A stretch of DNA of 64,000 nucleotides from Nannochloris sp. 'desiccata'. Its lineage: Eukaryota > Chlorophyta > Trebouxiophyceae > Chlorellales > Chlorellaceae. Positions 30,283-41,922 of this stretch are shown here, one piece after another. The translations under genes and the position numbers were made by a program. The notes beneath the pieces were generated by a model, which saw only the letters and a program-made list of their open reading frames with translations, was not told where the DNA came from and did not search any database. Within the stretch, counting starts at the first letter, position 1. The number at the start of each line of letters is the position of its first letter. The stretch spans positions 310,001-374,000 of the forward strand of contig JAGTXX020000013.1 of assembly GCA_019044685.2 (NCBI GenBank), in the 5' to 3' direction.

Positions 30283-31836
30283 ATGGCTTCTTTACTTGTA
30301 CGCCCTACCATTCTCAGGGCTTTGCCCACTATTGCACTCCGCAGCAGCAATGTAAGTGATGGTTGCAGTTGGGATCTACCTCGGTTTGAACACAAAATGA
30401 ACAATTGAGACGCAAATCTGACCTTTACACATTCTTTTCATGCAGGCTGTTCGCGCTGCCAAGGCTTCCCGCATGGTGCCTTGCGTCTTTGCTTCCTCTG
30501 CTGCCAGAGATGAATACGCCAAGACTACCAAGGTAACCGCTATATTTATGAATATATTTGCTCCTATAATGCACAGATCATTTGTATCTAGGCATCAGGA
30601 AGTCTGCTTGTGGCTGAATTCTCTACTTATCTTAAATTGAAAGGCACCCCAGCTGAATCACAATCTGATTGCTCTTTAGAGAATAGTTTTCCTGCCTCCT
30701 AAATCAATCTTTTCCACCTAGTTTCGCACCTTAACGTCGATCATTTGACTGTATTCTATTTTAGGGCCCTGCTGACTCTCTTGAGTTCCGCATCTTCCAC
30801 AACACCAAGGGCACCACGGTCTCCGCTTGGCATGACGTTCCCCTCTACGCTGAGGACGGCACCCTCCACTTTGTCTGCGAGATCCCCAAGGAAACCTCTG
30901 CTAAGATGGAGATGGCCACCGATGAGGTTTCCAACCCTATCAAGCAGGATATTAAGAAGGGCAAGCTCAGGTTCTATCCGTACAACATCAACTGGAACTA
31001 CGGGATGCTTCCTCAAACCTGGGAAGATCCCGAGCACAAGAACCCCGATTGCTTCAACGCAGGAGTAAGTAAGAGTTGTATCCATAATCGTGTTGTATTT
31101 GTTTGAGTATTGCTAGCTTTCGTGGAGCTAGTGGATATTATTTTGGAGAAAAGGAGTGGAGGTAGATAGAAAATAAAAGAAAGAAAGAAAAAAAGATTGA
31201 TTTGCGTCCCCTATGAAAGAACAGCCTATCACACACAGACATACTACTGACTCCGCAGTGGGGACTACAAGGCATTCTGCAATTTTGAGGGGTCACTTTT
31301 TCTCTTTTTTCTTCTTTACATTTCCATCGTCACCGCTTTTGAATTTATCATTACCTAATGAATGATCCTAATATTCTTTATTCTTAACCCATTTTTTTCA
31401 ATTTCCTCTCCCTTTCTCTCTCTCCCTCTCTCTCTTTCTCCAGGGTGACAACGATCCCGTTGATGTTGTTGAGATTGGCAGCGTCGCCTGCGAGATGGGT
31501 GGCATCTACAAGGTCAAGCCCCTTGGCGTCTATGCCATGGTTGATGAAGGTGAAGTCGATTGGAAGGTAATTGCCATCCGTACTGACGATCCCAAGGCCA
31601 ATGAAGTCAACGATGTTGAGGACGTTGAGCGTGTCTTCCCCGGTGAGCTTACGAAAATTCTCCACTGGTTTAGAGATTACAAGATCCCTGACGGCAAGCC
31701 CGCCAATGAGTTTGGATATGATAGCAAGTGCTTGAATAAAGAGTTTACTATGGGAGTGATCGAGGAGACACACACTTTCTATAATAAGCTTCGTTCTGGT
31801 GCTCGTGCCAACACTGAGGAGTTTGCTCTTTACTAA
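30283..31836 (+). CDS. PPA: soluble inorganic pyrophosphatase (family I), organellar
   Basis: Four exons (30283-30351, 30446-30532, 30765-31064, 31444-31836) join in phase 0, giving 282 aa. The enzyme hydrolyses pyrophosphate to phosphate and drives biosynthesis. The family I signature GDNDPVDVVEIG, with its Asp cluster, opens the last exon at about residue 153. Other landmarks are AWHDVPLY, FVCEIPKETSAKMEMAT, KGKLRFYPYNINWNYGMLPQTWEDP, KVIAIRTDDPKANEVND and RDYKIPDGKPANEFGY. The first two exons (MASLLVRPTILRALPTIALRSS...) encode a basic, acid-poor extension, so the product is probably sent to the chloroplast or mitochondrion. The third intron is long and pyrimidine-rich before its acceptor. 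TGTAA at 31979-31983 follows the stop. Confidence 0.95.
31404..31442 (+). repeat. CT-rich tract before the last PPA acceptor
   Basis: About 39 nt of nearly pure C/T end in CAG at the acceptor of the third pyrophosphatase intron. It is the polypyrimidine tract, unusually long for this gene set. Confidence 0.8.
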
Positions 31837-32235
31837 ATTTTCTTACTTTCTCTCCCTCTTCTTCATAGAGGAAAGGCGGAAGCAAAAGCAAAAGATATTT
31901 TTGGATTTCCGAATTTTGAATATTCATGTTCCTATCTTTAATGAACTATTAATTGAGCGAACATAAAAGAGCTCTTATTGTAACGTACTGTTAGTAAAGG
32001 CAGTAGTTAAGTGAAATGTGGGATTGGGTCAATTTCCACTGAAGAGGCGGCGCTGTGCTTTTTCAGGACGTCACGCTTCTTTTCAATTTCATAACAAGGG
32101 GATTTAAATGGATTTAATCTGCACTACCGCAGCGAAAATATTATTTGAATAAATCAGAATTTGGTGATACTGGTATATAAATCGATCAGGAGGCAGAGAA
32201 TTGCTTCTTAATCTGTGCAGCCAAATTAAGTTGAG
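31837..32235. other. 399-bp gene-free stretch
   Basis: The pyrophosphatase 3' UTR (with TGTAA at 31979-31983) and the promoter of the AT-hook gene. Nothing else is recognised. Confidence 0.45.
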
Positions 32236-34208
32236 ATGGCACAGTTTCACGCTGGCACACCTAGCGCTTGGGCACGGCTATCGTAAGCGATTGACACGCA
32301 TTGTACACAGAATTGATTTAAGACGAAAACATAGAAATCTATCGCCTCACGGGTGGTTTGTGCTCGGTTAAATTATCATATTTCTTCGTCGTTAATTTGT
32401 AGGAAGCACGGCGGTTTAGATATCAATAGCATACCTCGAGATGAAGCTGAGGACTTAATCAATAAGATCGCAGCTCTGGAAGATCAGGTGCGTCCCTGCC
32501 AGTCTCAAATTGTTGGTTTGATCATTATTTTATTGTCAACATATTTGTATTTACTCAATTAGTGTTTTCCTTTCTATGCAGCTAAATGAATCTGAAATCA
32601 ATTATGAGAGGCTATACGCCGAGTATGAGAAGGCTAAAACGTATTACCAGGACATAGAGGCAAGCATTGAGGCTGCAACGGAGACCTACCTTGCCGAAAA
32701 AGGCCAGTTCCTAGCTCAACAAGAAACCGATGCAGCCACCATAACAGAACTCCGATCTCAACTAGAAGAAGAGCGCAAAGCCAAAGAATTAGCTCAGTCC
32801 CAGCTCTCTGCTGCAAAAGGCCAGCTCGCGCAAGTTCAAGAAGAGGCAGCGGCAGCAAAACAAGCGCTGCAAAAGCTCACAAAAGAACATGAGGCTGCAT
32901 TAAAAGACTATATCTCCACTCAAAGCGCCCTTGAAAAGGCTGAAGCGACAGCTGTAGCTGCACAAGAAGTCGCCCGCGCAGCAGAAGAGGCAGCTTCTCA
33001 GAGGATCGCCCTTGCTGACCAGATGGAGTGGGCAGCAGATGAAGCCACCAAGGCAGTAAAAAAACGCGAAGCAGCTCTACAAAAAGAAGAAACGAATATG
33101 CATCGTGCTTTAGAAGAAAAAGAAAAGAACCTGGCCAAGAGAGAGGCGGAATTGGACAGTCTGTTAGCAACAAATGCCAAACAAAATCAAAAAGCCGCTC
33201 TGCCACCCAGACCCTCTTCACTTCCAATTGCCGATGGGGCTGATGGTGCTGGTCCTAGCAGTACCAGCCCAGAAAGGAAAGCATCGGTAGCATTAAGAGC
33301 TCCTACTGCCACTAAACCTGCGGCTATCAAGCCTGCTGCTGCTGCTAGAAAGAGAAAAGATACCTCCGGTGGCATCGGTGTTGATGGTGTTAGTGGTTCC
33401 GGTAAGCAAGCGTCCAAAAAGTCCATCTCAGCTGCGTTATTCCTAGAACCTATCTCAGGGAACAAGGTGACTGTGAGTGACCAACAGCCTACACGTCGTC
33501 TTGCTGTGAAGGTGGCACGAAAAGCTGGTAATGGTATCGAAGAAGAGGAGGAAGATGAAGATGAGGCACCTGCCGGCATTGCCACCGCTGCTGCTGTTGC
33601 AGGGCCCAGCGGTCGTTCTCGCGGCAGAGCCGCCACTGCTCCTAGTAATGCAGCAAAGAAGGCAGCAGCTGCTGCTGCTCCTAGTGTGAAAAAGACAACA
33701 GCTACGAAGAGGAAGGTAGTACCGAAAAAAAACAACGTCAACGTCAACAAAGAAAGCCACAGCTCTTGAGAAGAGTGGACCTAGTACAAGTGCTGCGCAT
33801 GCCACTGTAGCGAAACGTGGACGTGGTAGACCTAGAAAGGAACCTGCTACCAACGAGGGAACAACAGCAGCAAAACCCAACGCAGCAGCAGCGACCAAGT
33901 CGACAGGAAAGAATCGCACTGCTGTTGCTGTTACTGGCCCGTCTGCTTTGCCTGCTGTGAATGAGACTGAAACCTACATTGATGATGCTGAAGTGCAGCC
34001 AGCGAAACGTAGTAGAAGTGCTGCTGCTGCTGCAACTACCTCGACCACATCAACCATGGTGACAGCAGTTGAGAACTTTACTGTTACAACAAGGAGCGGT
34101 AGAGTATCAAAAGCAGCAACTAGAGAAAATAGTGTAGCGACGTCGACCGACAAGGCCCCTGCATCTAAGAAGAGCACCAGAAGCAAAGGAAAGGTGCTGG
34201 CGGTGTGA
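32236..34208 (+). CDS. coiled-coil / AT-hook nuclear protein with apparent 1-nt frameshift
   Basis: Exons 32236-32282, 32403-32487 and 32582 onward join in phase. Residues 20-200 are a predicted coiled coil (LINKIAALEDQ ... KAKTYYQDIEASI). A Ser/Ala/Lys-rich low-complexity region follows, with an acidic stretch EEEEEDEDEAP. As written, the frame stops at 33769. The +1 frame beyond an A8 run (33725-33732) continues the same composition to 34208. It includes the AT-hook core RGRPRK and basic PAKRSRS and TTRSGRVSK motifs. Removing one A gives a single continuous frame, so a sequencing or assembly error or a recent mutation is likely. The family is not recognised; a chromatin- or kinetochore-linked role is only suggested by the AT-hook plus coil. 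TGTAA follows at 34268-34272. Confidence 0.7.
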
Positions 34209-34392
34209 AAAAATTGAAATCAAATAGGAAAATATAATTCAGCACGCGTTGTATTAATTCTTGAGATTGTAAAATTGTGCGTATAGATTTCTCAAGCTTT
34301 AATACTGTGTTTACTGTAGTACTAAGACAAGCACAAGTGCATGCGATAATAAATTTCAAAGATTGTGATCACCAGCTCATTGATTGCAAAAT

Positions 34393-35824
34393 ATGGTCAC
34401 TAAGGAAGAACTACTGAGATGTAGCATTAGACATTGGTATTCTCAATATGAAAGTCATACATTTCCTACGATTTTAGTCCCTTTGCCAGAGGAATTTGTC
34501 TCATGGTTGCTAGAAGATGGCCTGTTTTTACCTGCCTCAAATTCTGCTGTAAGTTCTTGAATTTGGACTTTTGTTGTTTTTACTATGGTCATGAGACGTC
34601 ATGCCTAGGAATTCTGGCAAAAACTAAGTGTACAGACTTCTGAGAGACATCATCTCCTCGATCCCATCATCGCCGCCCTTTCACTTTCATTTTATTCTCT
34701 CTTTCTCTCCACAGTTCCCTACACGCAACAAGCAGGATACCATCACCGCTGAAGACGATTACAAAGATTGGTCCACATCAGAAGCAGACGAAGAGAACAC
34801 CAATGAAACAACAACGGCTCCAAATTTTCCAGATTTAATCGAATCTATCAATGCGGCCATTTCCGAATTGGGAGGCAGTGTGATCCCAAAGCTCACTTGG
34901 AGCGTCCCTAAAGACGCAACATGGGTTGCAGTAGGTAACACACTACGATGCAATACTGCAGATCAGGTGCTACTATTGCTAAAAAGCTCAGATAGGATAG
35001 CACATGACCTTGAAGATGCCTTGGCACAATGCAGCACCGACAATAATGAAAAAACCAAAACTGAATATGTTAGTGGCAATAACATTACTTTAAATCGCAA
35101 TAGTCATAGAGACACTAGAAAGTCACATGAAGAGACTACTCATGGTGCTATTACTACTCCTGATAGTACTCTTCGTACAGATTTTAGTCCCCCAGGGGGT
35201 CACATTCTCGCTCTCCGTAAATGGTACGATCTCAAACCCGGTAGAGAATTCCGTTGCTTTGTTATATCTGGACAGTTGAAAGGGATATCGCAACGAGATG
35301 TATCTAGAAGATATGAGGAGCTAGAAAGTGAAAGCGAATCTATAAAAGAAAGAATAGTAAATTTTCATCAAAAGTACATTTCTAGCAGCGGCAATGGTGG
35401 TGGCCGCCGCCATGGTGCAGAAGGCACAGGGGTAAGCAGTATCCGTAATTATACATATGACTGTTATGTGCCTTCGACTGCGGGGAGTGCAGTGAAGATT
35501 ATTGATTTTAACCCCGCTGGAGGGACGACAGCACCTCTACTATTTGGGTGGGAGGAACTCTTACTAAAATTAGAGACAGAGAAACCAATAGAGGCGGCAG
35601 CGGCAGAGGAAGAGGCAATGGAAGGAAAAGAAGAAGAAAAAAAAGAGGACGATGAAACCCCCGAGGTAGAGTTGAGAATAATAATAGAAGATGTAGTGAT
35701 GCGTCCGGATACCGCTTTATATGGCGTTCCATATGATTTTGTTGATTACAGTCAAGGGAGCGCGTTACGGTCTTTAATGGAGAAAGCACAGCGAGGGAAT
35801 GCATCTGACGACGTTGGAGAATAG
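34393..35824 (+). CDS. CDC123: CDC123/D123 family, eIF2 assembly chaperone
   Basis: Two exons (34393-34548, 34715-35824) join in phase 0, giving 421 aa. CDC123 is an ATP-grasp-like cytosolic chaperone that joins eIF2 subunits and so controls translation initiation. The N terminus matches the family: LLRCSIRHWYSQYESHTFPT then PLPEEFVSWLLEDGLFLP. Later landmarks are GGSVIPKLTWSVPKDATWV, LRKWYDLKPGREFRCFV, YDCYVPSTAGSAVKIIDFNPAGG (the metal/nucleotide-site Asp-Phe-Asn motif) and a C-terminal acidic region. Two insertions rich in Asn/Thr and Ser/Gly and an EEEKKEDDE tract lengthen it compared with human CDC123 (336 aa). TGTAA at 35934-35938 lies 110 nt past the stop. It converges with the RAP-domain gene. 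Confidence 0.9.
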
Positions 35825-36078
35825 AAAATTGGAAAGCAAAGACTTGTTAAAGGCGTTTACAAATACAATGAAATATATGTGTGTGTATGTATGTGTACGT
35901 GGTACATAGTATATCAAATAAGGTTAAATGAAGTGTAATTTATTCAATACAGAAGAATAATGCTAGAAAGTAGAAAGTTAAAAAGTTGAAACAACTAATT
36001 CGAAGAAGAAAAGACCGTAAATGAGGGAGGGAGAAAAAAAAGGAAAAAAGAAAAAAGAAAAAAAAAATCCCGCTGGGA

Positions 36079-39000
36079 TTACCTCTTTCGCTGTCTTTGC
36101 AAAATCGGCATTACTTTTCCTTCTAAATATTTCGCTTTTTCCCACGGTTTCGCTTGCATCCATTCATAATACGGTACACTCACAACCTCCCACCCTGAAT
36201 GACGCAATAAAGAATCTCGTAATTGCATGGCGCCAAGTTTGTGAGTGATTCTATTAGTTGAATAATGGTACGGCCCATCCACTTCAACCGCAAATTTCGT
36301 GTTGTTGTTAGCAAATACAGCAATGTCAATAACGACAAAAGATCCTTCAGGTGCGTGTTCAAGCTCACATTCCAGCCCCAAATTATTCTGCAGCACCCCG
36401 GCAACTTGGCGTTGCAGGTACGAGGTAGAAAGAAAATTCCTTCGATCCTTCCAAGCATCTGCTGCTGTGGTGCGTAGCTCAGCAGGGAGAAGAGTGTGGT
36501 GAGATTCTCCAGTGGAGATTTCGACTTGAAGCGCAGCTTGGAAAAGCTGTTTTAATATAACTCGATTATTCAAATTGCCGCTGTGCTTTTCGATTTTCAA
36601 GTCTTCTGGTGAAGTTTCAGCGGTAATTGCACTACCACTGCTCCTACTACCAGTGTCTTTACTATTTCTAGTGCTTTGGCCTGAAACTATCCGAGCACAA
36701 ACGTTCTTCAACGTCAGCCCATCAAGGTGTCCCAACACTGCCAGTGACCATGCCGCTCTGGAAAGTGCAACAGCGGAGTATTCCCTGTCATGTAGTGCAG
36801 CATGTATGGCCTTTCTACTTAGTTGTGGAGGGATGAGATCGACTATTCCTAGGGAAGCAAAAGACCAAAGAAAATCAGCGAAACCAGTAGACCTAATTGG
36901 CAGGGTGGTGGTGGTGGCGGTGGCGGTGGTGGAGTATTTGTCATTACCGTCAGCGCCGGGAGAGAAATCTTGCTCTACAGGAGGAGGAGGCGTGTAATCT
37001 TTAAGAACTTCTTCTACTTTATCTCTCACAGCAATGAGTAAATCCCGGTCATAATGACGTAATGCACTGAAATAGCGAGCAAAATTAACTGCTTGATCTG
37101 CTCTGATGTTGGGCACCATGGCAGCGATACGCTGAGACAGTGCAGCAACAGCAGCGGCAGCTGCCTCTCGCAACGCATCTGATGTAGCAGCAGCGGTTGT
37201 AGTCCCTGGAAGCACACCAGCGTCTTGGGAAGCAGAATTATATACATCTTCAGTGGTATTACTAAGAGGATGGTCCCCATGTAGCAATGTTTCACCACCT
37301 AGGTCGGTATGCTCAGCTTTCATTTGACTCTCGAAATTTACGACATCCTCAAGATCCGGGCGGACCCACCCATCCTCTACTAAAGATTGCTCTGAAGTGT
37401 GTTCTGATGGGTGGAGTAACAATGGGTCCCATAAATGTGCCCGTTCGTAGTGTGGCTGAATGATCTCACGTCCACTTGAAGGGTTGATGGAAGCTTCCGC
37501 TAGAAGACCGCCCAGACGGAAAATACGGAACCGACCTCTGCCACTAGCATTAGTTTCTTGTAGCTTTAGTTGTTGTCGCTCTCGTTTCTGGGATTCTGAG
37601 TTCTCGTTGTGTAGCGGTAGTGATCTGTCTAGGCTGTGTCCTTCTTCAATTGATACCACGGCAGCGGTACTATTATCACTTAACTTGAATTTCTCGTCCA
37701 TATTCTTTCTTTCCTCCCATTCTCCTGTTAGAAGCCTCGCAACCAAGGCATCATCTTCTTCACCAGGCATTAATTCTGCATTCACAGAAGATGGAGGGGT
37801 TTCCATCCCTTTGGTAGCGGCAACAGAGGCTCGCAGTTCTCTGGCTACTTTGGCAGCGAGATCACTTAATTGCGCCTTGTTGGCTCTCTCTGCTCTGGCC
37901 CTCATCGCGCTATGCGCCAATGCACCGAGATTGAGATCAGCTATATTACCGCCTCGTACATCGTTAGTCAATTGTTGATGATGTTCGTGTTGATGCTGAA
38001 TAAAAGAAGAAGAAGATGAGGTACCACCCCTATCTTCTTGCTGCCCTCGAAGGAACTCTGCCAGTCCGCTTCTCCGACGCTGTTCCCAAGCCTTTGCTAC
38101 GCTTTGCAATTCCCTCAAATCTTTCACTTGGAACCTTCCTTCTTTTGAGAAATCTTCCGTGTACACATTACAAACCCTGTCATCCCTATTGGCGCCATCA
38201 CCGCTGCCGCCAAGACCCCCCCCACTGGACTCGGTTGCGCCAATCTGATTATTGTTATTCTTGACCTCTATCCAGGCACTTTTAGGCGCAGGAGGGACCC
38301 AATTATGCATCATCAACCCCTCTAAAGTACTAAACACCCCCACAAGAGGCAACTCATCCACTTTAGGCAGCATCATTGCCATTACTTTGGTTAAATACTC
38401 ACTTTTAATTTGGGGACAACCCATCGTAGCAAAGCCCCAAATCAAAGTACTAAGCTCCTCAGCCGAAAAGTTCTCTAATTTCTCTTCTGAAGCAGTATAC
38501 AGGGCATCTAGTAAGTCGCACGTAGGAGAATTCTGCTGTAGTTCCCCGTAAACTACACCCAATCTACCGAGAGCGAGAAGGACCATAGCGACCCGTTGCT
38601 CAGTCCACATAGGTCGATAACTCAGAAGAATGCTGGAAAGGATATCTATATCGCTTTGAGAGAGATGCATACCGATTGAACCGAAAGAATAGAGAGCTAA
38701 TGCTGCGGTACTATCGTGGAGTTTATCATTATCTGTTGCTAATGTGATTCTCGCCGCCTGTACCGCCTCTGCATTTTTTGCTCCAGTGGATACTTCCGGC
38801 TCTGTAAGAAGGAGCTGTAGCTTAGCCCTTGCTATCACGTCATCCAATAACCCTTCCATTAATGGTACATGGTTTAAATTCGGGTAGCTTGCTGCGCTCC
38901 CTCCACCAGTTCTGGTCTCTAATAGACCCCGGTGTGTCACCAACCGACACACTCGATGCATCATGGCCGACATATTGATGTCAGAGAGAGGCAAAGAGGA

Positions 39001-39694
39001 AAGGCGTGTAAATGATAAGATGCACCGGCGTGCAGCGTCCAGTTTATCTTCCTTCGGAAGATCGAGGGAGCGAAGTTGGGCATCTGCGTTGGCAAAGGCT
39101 GCTACGATTCGATTAGTGATTTCTCTGGAACGGCGTGATTGCGAGAGACCAAGAGCGGTCGCACTTTTTGGCTGTTGGTGGTGAGGTTTCTGGTAAGGTT
39201 GGTGTTTTTGTTGGTATATCCGTTGGTGGTGTCCATTTTGCGTGTTTTGGTGATAGACGGATGATGAAGAAGAAGAAGGGAAATTTGAATTTGAAGCATT
39301 TGGTTGTCTCTGCTGCTTTCGGCGATAATTTGAAGAAAAAGACGATGATGTATCCGTAGAACCTTTCAAATATCTCGATTTTTTTAAATAAGGTGGTCTC
39401 GGTTTCCATTCCGTACGGTGAATTTTAAGGAAATTGAGGAGATCTTCTGCAGAGCCTGGCTTGGCTGAGGTTGTGCTGTTGACGGTGGTGCCGTCGCCGT
39501 TGCCGCTTTCAGCTGTCGAGGAGATTGAGGCTATGGAGCCGAGAGATCGGGCTTTCAAACAATTGAGGCCATCCCTGTATATGTCAATGATGATGCTAGT
39601 TAGGAATACACTAATAAAAAGCAAGAAAACAGGGGCTGAGTGCGTACCTAGCAATGTTCAAAGGCCATGCTCGAAGCCGAGATGATGCACTCAT
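36079..39694 (-). CDS. RAP-domain protein, probable organellar RNA factor
   Basis: Two exons (39694-39648, 39574-36079) join in phase 2, giving 1180 aa. The short first exon plus start of exon 2 (MSASSRLRAWPLNIARDGLNC) reads as a mitochondrial or plastid targeting peptide. The C-terminal RAP domain (about residues 1085-1150) shows VVIDIAVFANNNTKFAVEVDG, PYHYSTNRITHKLGAMQLRD and HSGWEVVSVPYYEW, the restriction-endonuclease-like fold of RAP proteins. Upstream are helical segments resembling degenerate octotricopeptide-type repeats (LGNLAHSAM, DFLWSFASLGIVDLI, SRAAWSLAVLGHLD). In green algae such proteins stabilise or splice specific organelle RNAs; the target is unknown. Long Ser/Gln/Asn-rich and acidic insertions interrupt the helical region. 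Confidence 0.85.
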
Positions 39695-39923
39695 CGCCAA
39701 CTATTAGGCTTCCACTATCACTGATATTGGGTTTTGATTCCTCATTTTATACTTTTATAATTGAATTTATATGCTTGATAGCCTTCAGAAGGGACTTTAA
39801 AGCAGAGTATTATTTTTTATTTGAACTTGAATTTATATGATGAAGAATATGAGCGGCTCTTTACTCGTTCAAACTACCCATAAAATTTAGAAAAAAATTG
39901 ATCATTAATTTAGAAGGGCTATC

Positions 39924-40591
39924 ATGCTACGATCCCTTCAATTATCTAAACAATTAGCAATTCACATCCATGCTTTAAGCTCATTTGAAAATGCTATGCG
40001 ACGTTTTGATTTTCCGGTTCAAGCTCGCTCATTGACATCCCTAATACCAGGAAATGAATTCCATTGCGTGAGGCAATTCACGGCTGAAGATGTTGAAACT
40101 TTCCTCAAAATCACCGGCGACGCCAATTTAATTCACACCAACAGTGCAGCTGCAATAGCAGCAGGGCTGCAAGCTCCAATCTTACCTGGCATCATGCTGG
40201 CATCGTTGTTTCCGGCTATCATCGGGACAAATTTCCCAGGAGCAATATATCTTAGCCAAACACTTAAATTTAGGCAACCTGCAACGGTACGATATATTAT
40301 AGACCACCGCTGCTTTTCTTTTTTTCGTTCTTTTTTCTTTTTCTAAATTACTTTCAAACTAGATTTTAACCTCCTGTTTATTTCATACTGTTACAGGTAG
40401 AATCCTGGGTCAGAGCGACTGTGAGGCTAGAGAAGCTCAGTGGCAGTAGAGCCAGCTTTGCCACTGAATGTGTCTTGCTGCCTACACCGACGCCAAACAA
40501 GGACAAAGTAGGCACACCGCAAGACGAATCTACTACCACTGTTCTACTAGAAGGCCAAGCTCTCGCGCTACTAAAAGATATAAACTTATGA
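39924..40591 (+). CDS. MaoC-like hot-dog dehydratase, probably mitochondrial
   Basis: Two exons (39924-40286, 40397-40591) join in phase 0, giving 185 aa. The MaoC/R-hydratase signature is clear: FTAEDVETFLKITGDANLIHTNSAAA followed by PILPGIMLASLFPAIIGTNFPGAIYLSQTLKFRQPA. The Asp-x4-His arrangement (GDANLIH) supplies the catalytic dyad. The N terminus (MLRSLQLSKQLAIHIHALSS then basic) looks like a mitochondrial presequence, so it may be the 3-hydroxyacyl-thioester dehydratase of mitochondrial fatty acid synthesis (HTD2-like). A peroxisomal enoyl-CoA hydratase 2 is less likely as no PTS1 is present (C terminus DINL). The first start shares 229 bp with the RAP-domain gene. Confidence 0.85.
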
Positions 40592-40767
40592 TGATTTCAA
40601 TAGAAAAAACCTTCTCTTTATAAACACACAAATTTACAAAACTGCAATGTTTTCTCTCTTTTCAACTCATCAGTAAATACCAAGCAAAAAGGAAAATCAA
40701 GCTCATCATATAATTCTCATTATTTCAAAACCATATTATTTCAAATATCTCAATATATATCCTCTTA

Positions 40768-41533
40768 TTACTCTTCATCTTCAAGCCCTGGAATGAGTAG
40801 CAACTGCACGTCAAACACAACCGGACTTTTCGGGGGCACTCTTGGACGCCCTGCAGCAGACGCCAGCCCTTTGGGGAAAGCCAGGTCACCAGGGATATAC
40901 AATCTGCGGAGCCCACCAACCTTCATAGACATAATACCTTCATCAAGACCGGGAATAACTTGCCCAGCGCCGACACGGATGTCATAAGGAGCTTTCCTCT
41001 CAACACTGCTGTCGAAAATTTTCAGAGCAGGGGTCATGGCAACGTAATTAACAGTGACCTGGTAGCCTATAGGAGGAGCAGGGCCAGTACCTACAATCAC
41101 ATCTACGTATTCAAGTCCAGATGCGGTTTTGACCAGGGGAGAGTCGTTTATTTTAGCTACACAGGCGTCATCGCAGAGTCCAGCAGGGTCATCCTCAAAC
41201 GCCATGGCCGGGTTCATAGAACCAGAAGCGAAATTTAAAGCTGCAGTTAAGCTGGCCACTTGGAGCATTGCATCGCGACGGGATGTTGCCTCGTTGTTAA
41301 ATGCCTGGCACCTTGTTTTCACAGCAGCGACGCGGCGAGAGGCAGTCTGAGAGGGTCTGCGGTTGACGGTGGCCACAACAGCATGGGAATTGAGCTGAGC
41401 AATCTGCATTAAATTTCGGAGTTTGATAACTCTTAGCTTTTTATTGAATGCGAATGCGTGTAATCAGGGGGCTACGGTAGGATTAATGTTGAGTAAACTC
41501 TATTTTAGAAACACTTACCTGAATTGCTTGCAT
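40768..41533 (-). CDS. FKBP16: thylakoid-lumen FKBP-type peptidyl-prolyl isomerase
   Basis: Two exons (41533-41519 and 41403-40768) join in phase 0. The first codes only MQAIQ, and the total is 216 aa. The protein has a Ser/Arg-rich chloroplast transit peptide, then a twin-Arg motif (SRRDAM) before a hydrophobic stretch ending AMAFEDDPAG, the usual layout for Tat import into the lumen. The mature part is an FKBP domain (about 95-210) with GPAPPIGYQVTVNYV, FDSS, APYDIRVGAGQVIPGLDEGIM and KVGGLRRLYIPGDLAFPKG. It is closest by pattern to the plant FKBP16-3/16-4 group, including Cys pair CDDAC. Some canonical active-site residues may be replaced, as in many lumenal FKBPs, so catalysis is uncertain. 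It indicates a photosynthetic plastid. Confidence 0.92.
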
Positions 41534-41922
41534 GGTGGTGATTGGAATGAACGGTAACGTAAGGTATTGCGGTTTGAGAATTAAATATTTGGGGTCATAA
41601 CAACCACGAAGAGAGACCGGAATGAGCTTTGATGGCTGGCAGGATGATCAGCGTTGGAAGCTATTTTTCTCTGTTTCTACAAAACTGGATCGGATGTTGT
41701 TGGTTTTTGTTATCGTGGCTTCTCTACCGAAACGAGACATTGAATTTGATTTGTCAACCACAAAGATACCCCTGAGAGGAATATTTTGGAGTTTAGGTGG
41801 CGAGGGTCGCTGGGGAGACTAGTTTTGTATTTCGCAACTCAAATTTATCTCAATTGACACCAACACTCCCCGGGCTGACAAACCCACGCTAGGTACGCTA
41901 CTTAAATCCACAGAATAGTATA
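41534..41922. promoter_or_regulatory. divergent 5' region, FKBP / dual-specificity phosphatase
   Basis: 389 bp between two starts. A 66-codon frame at 41622-41822 overlaps this region but shows no protein resemblance. Otherwise no motif was recognised. Confidence 0.35.
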
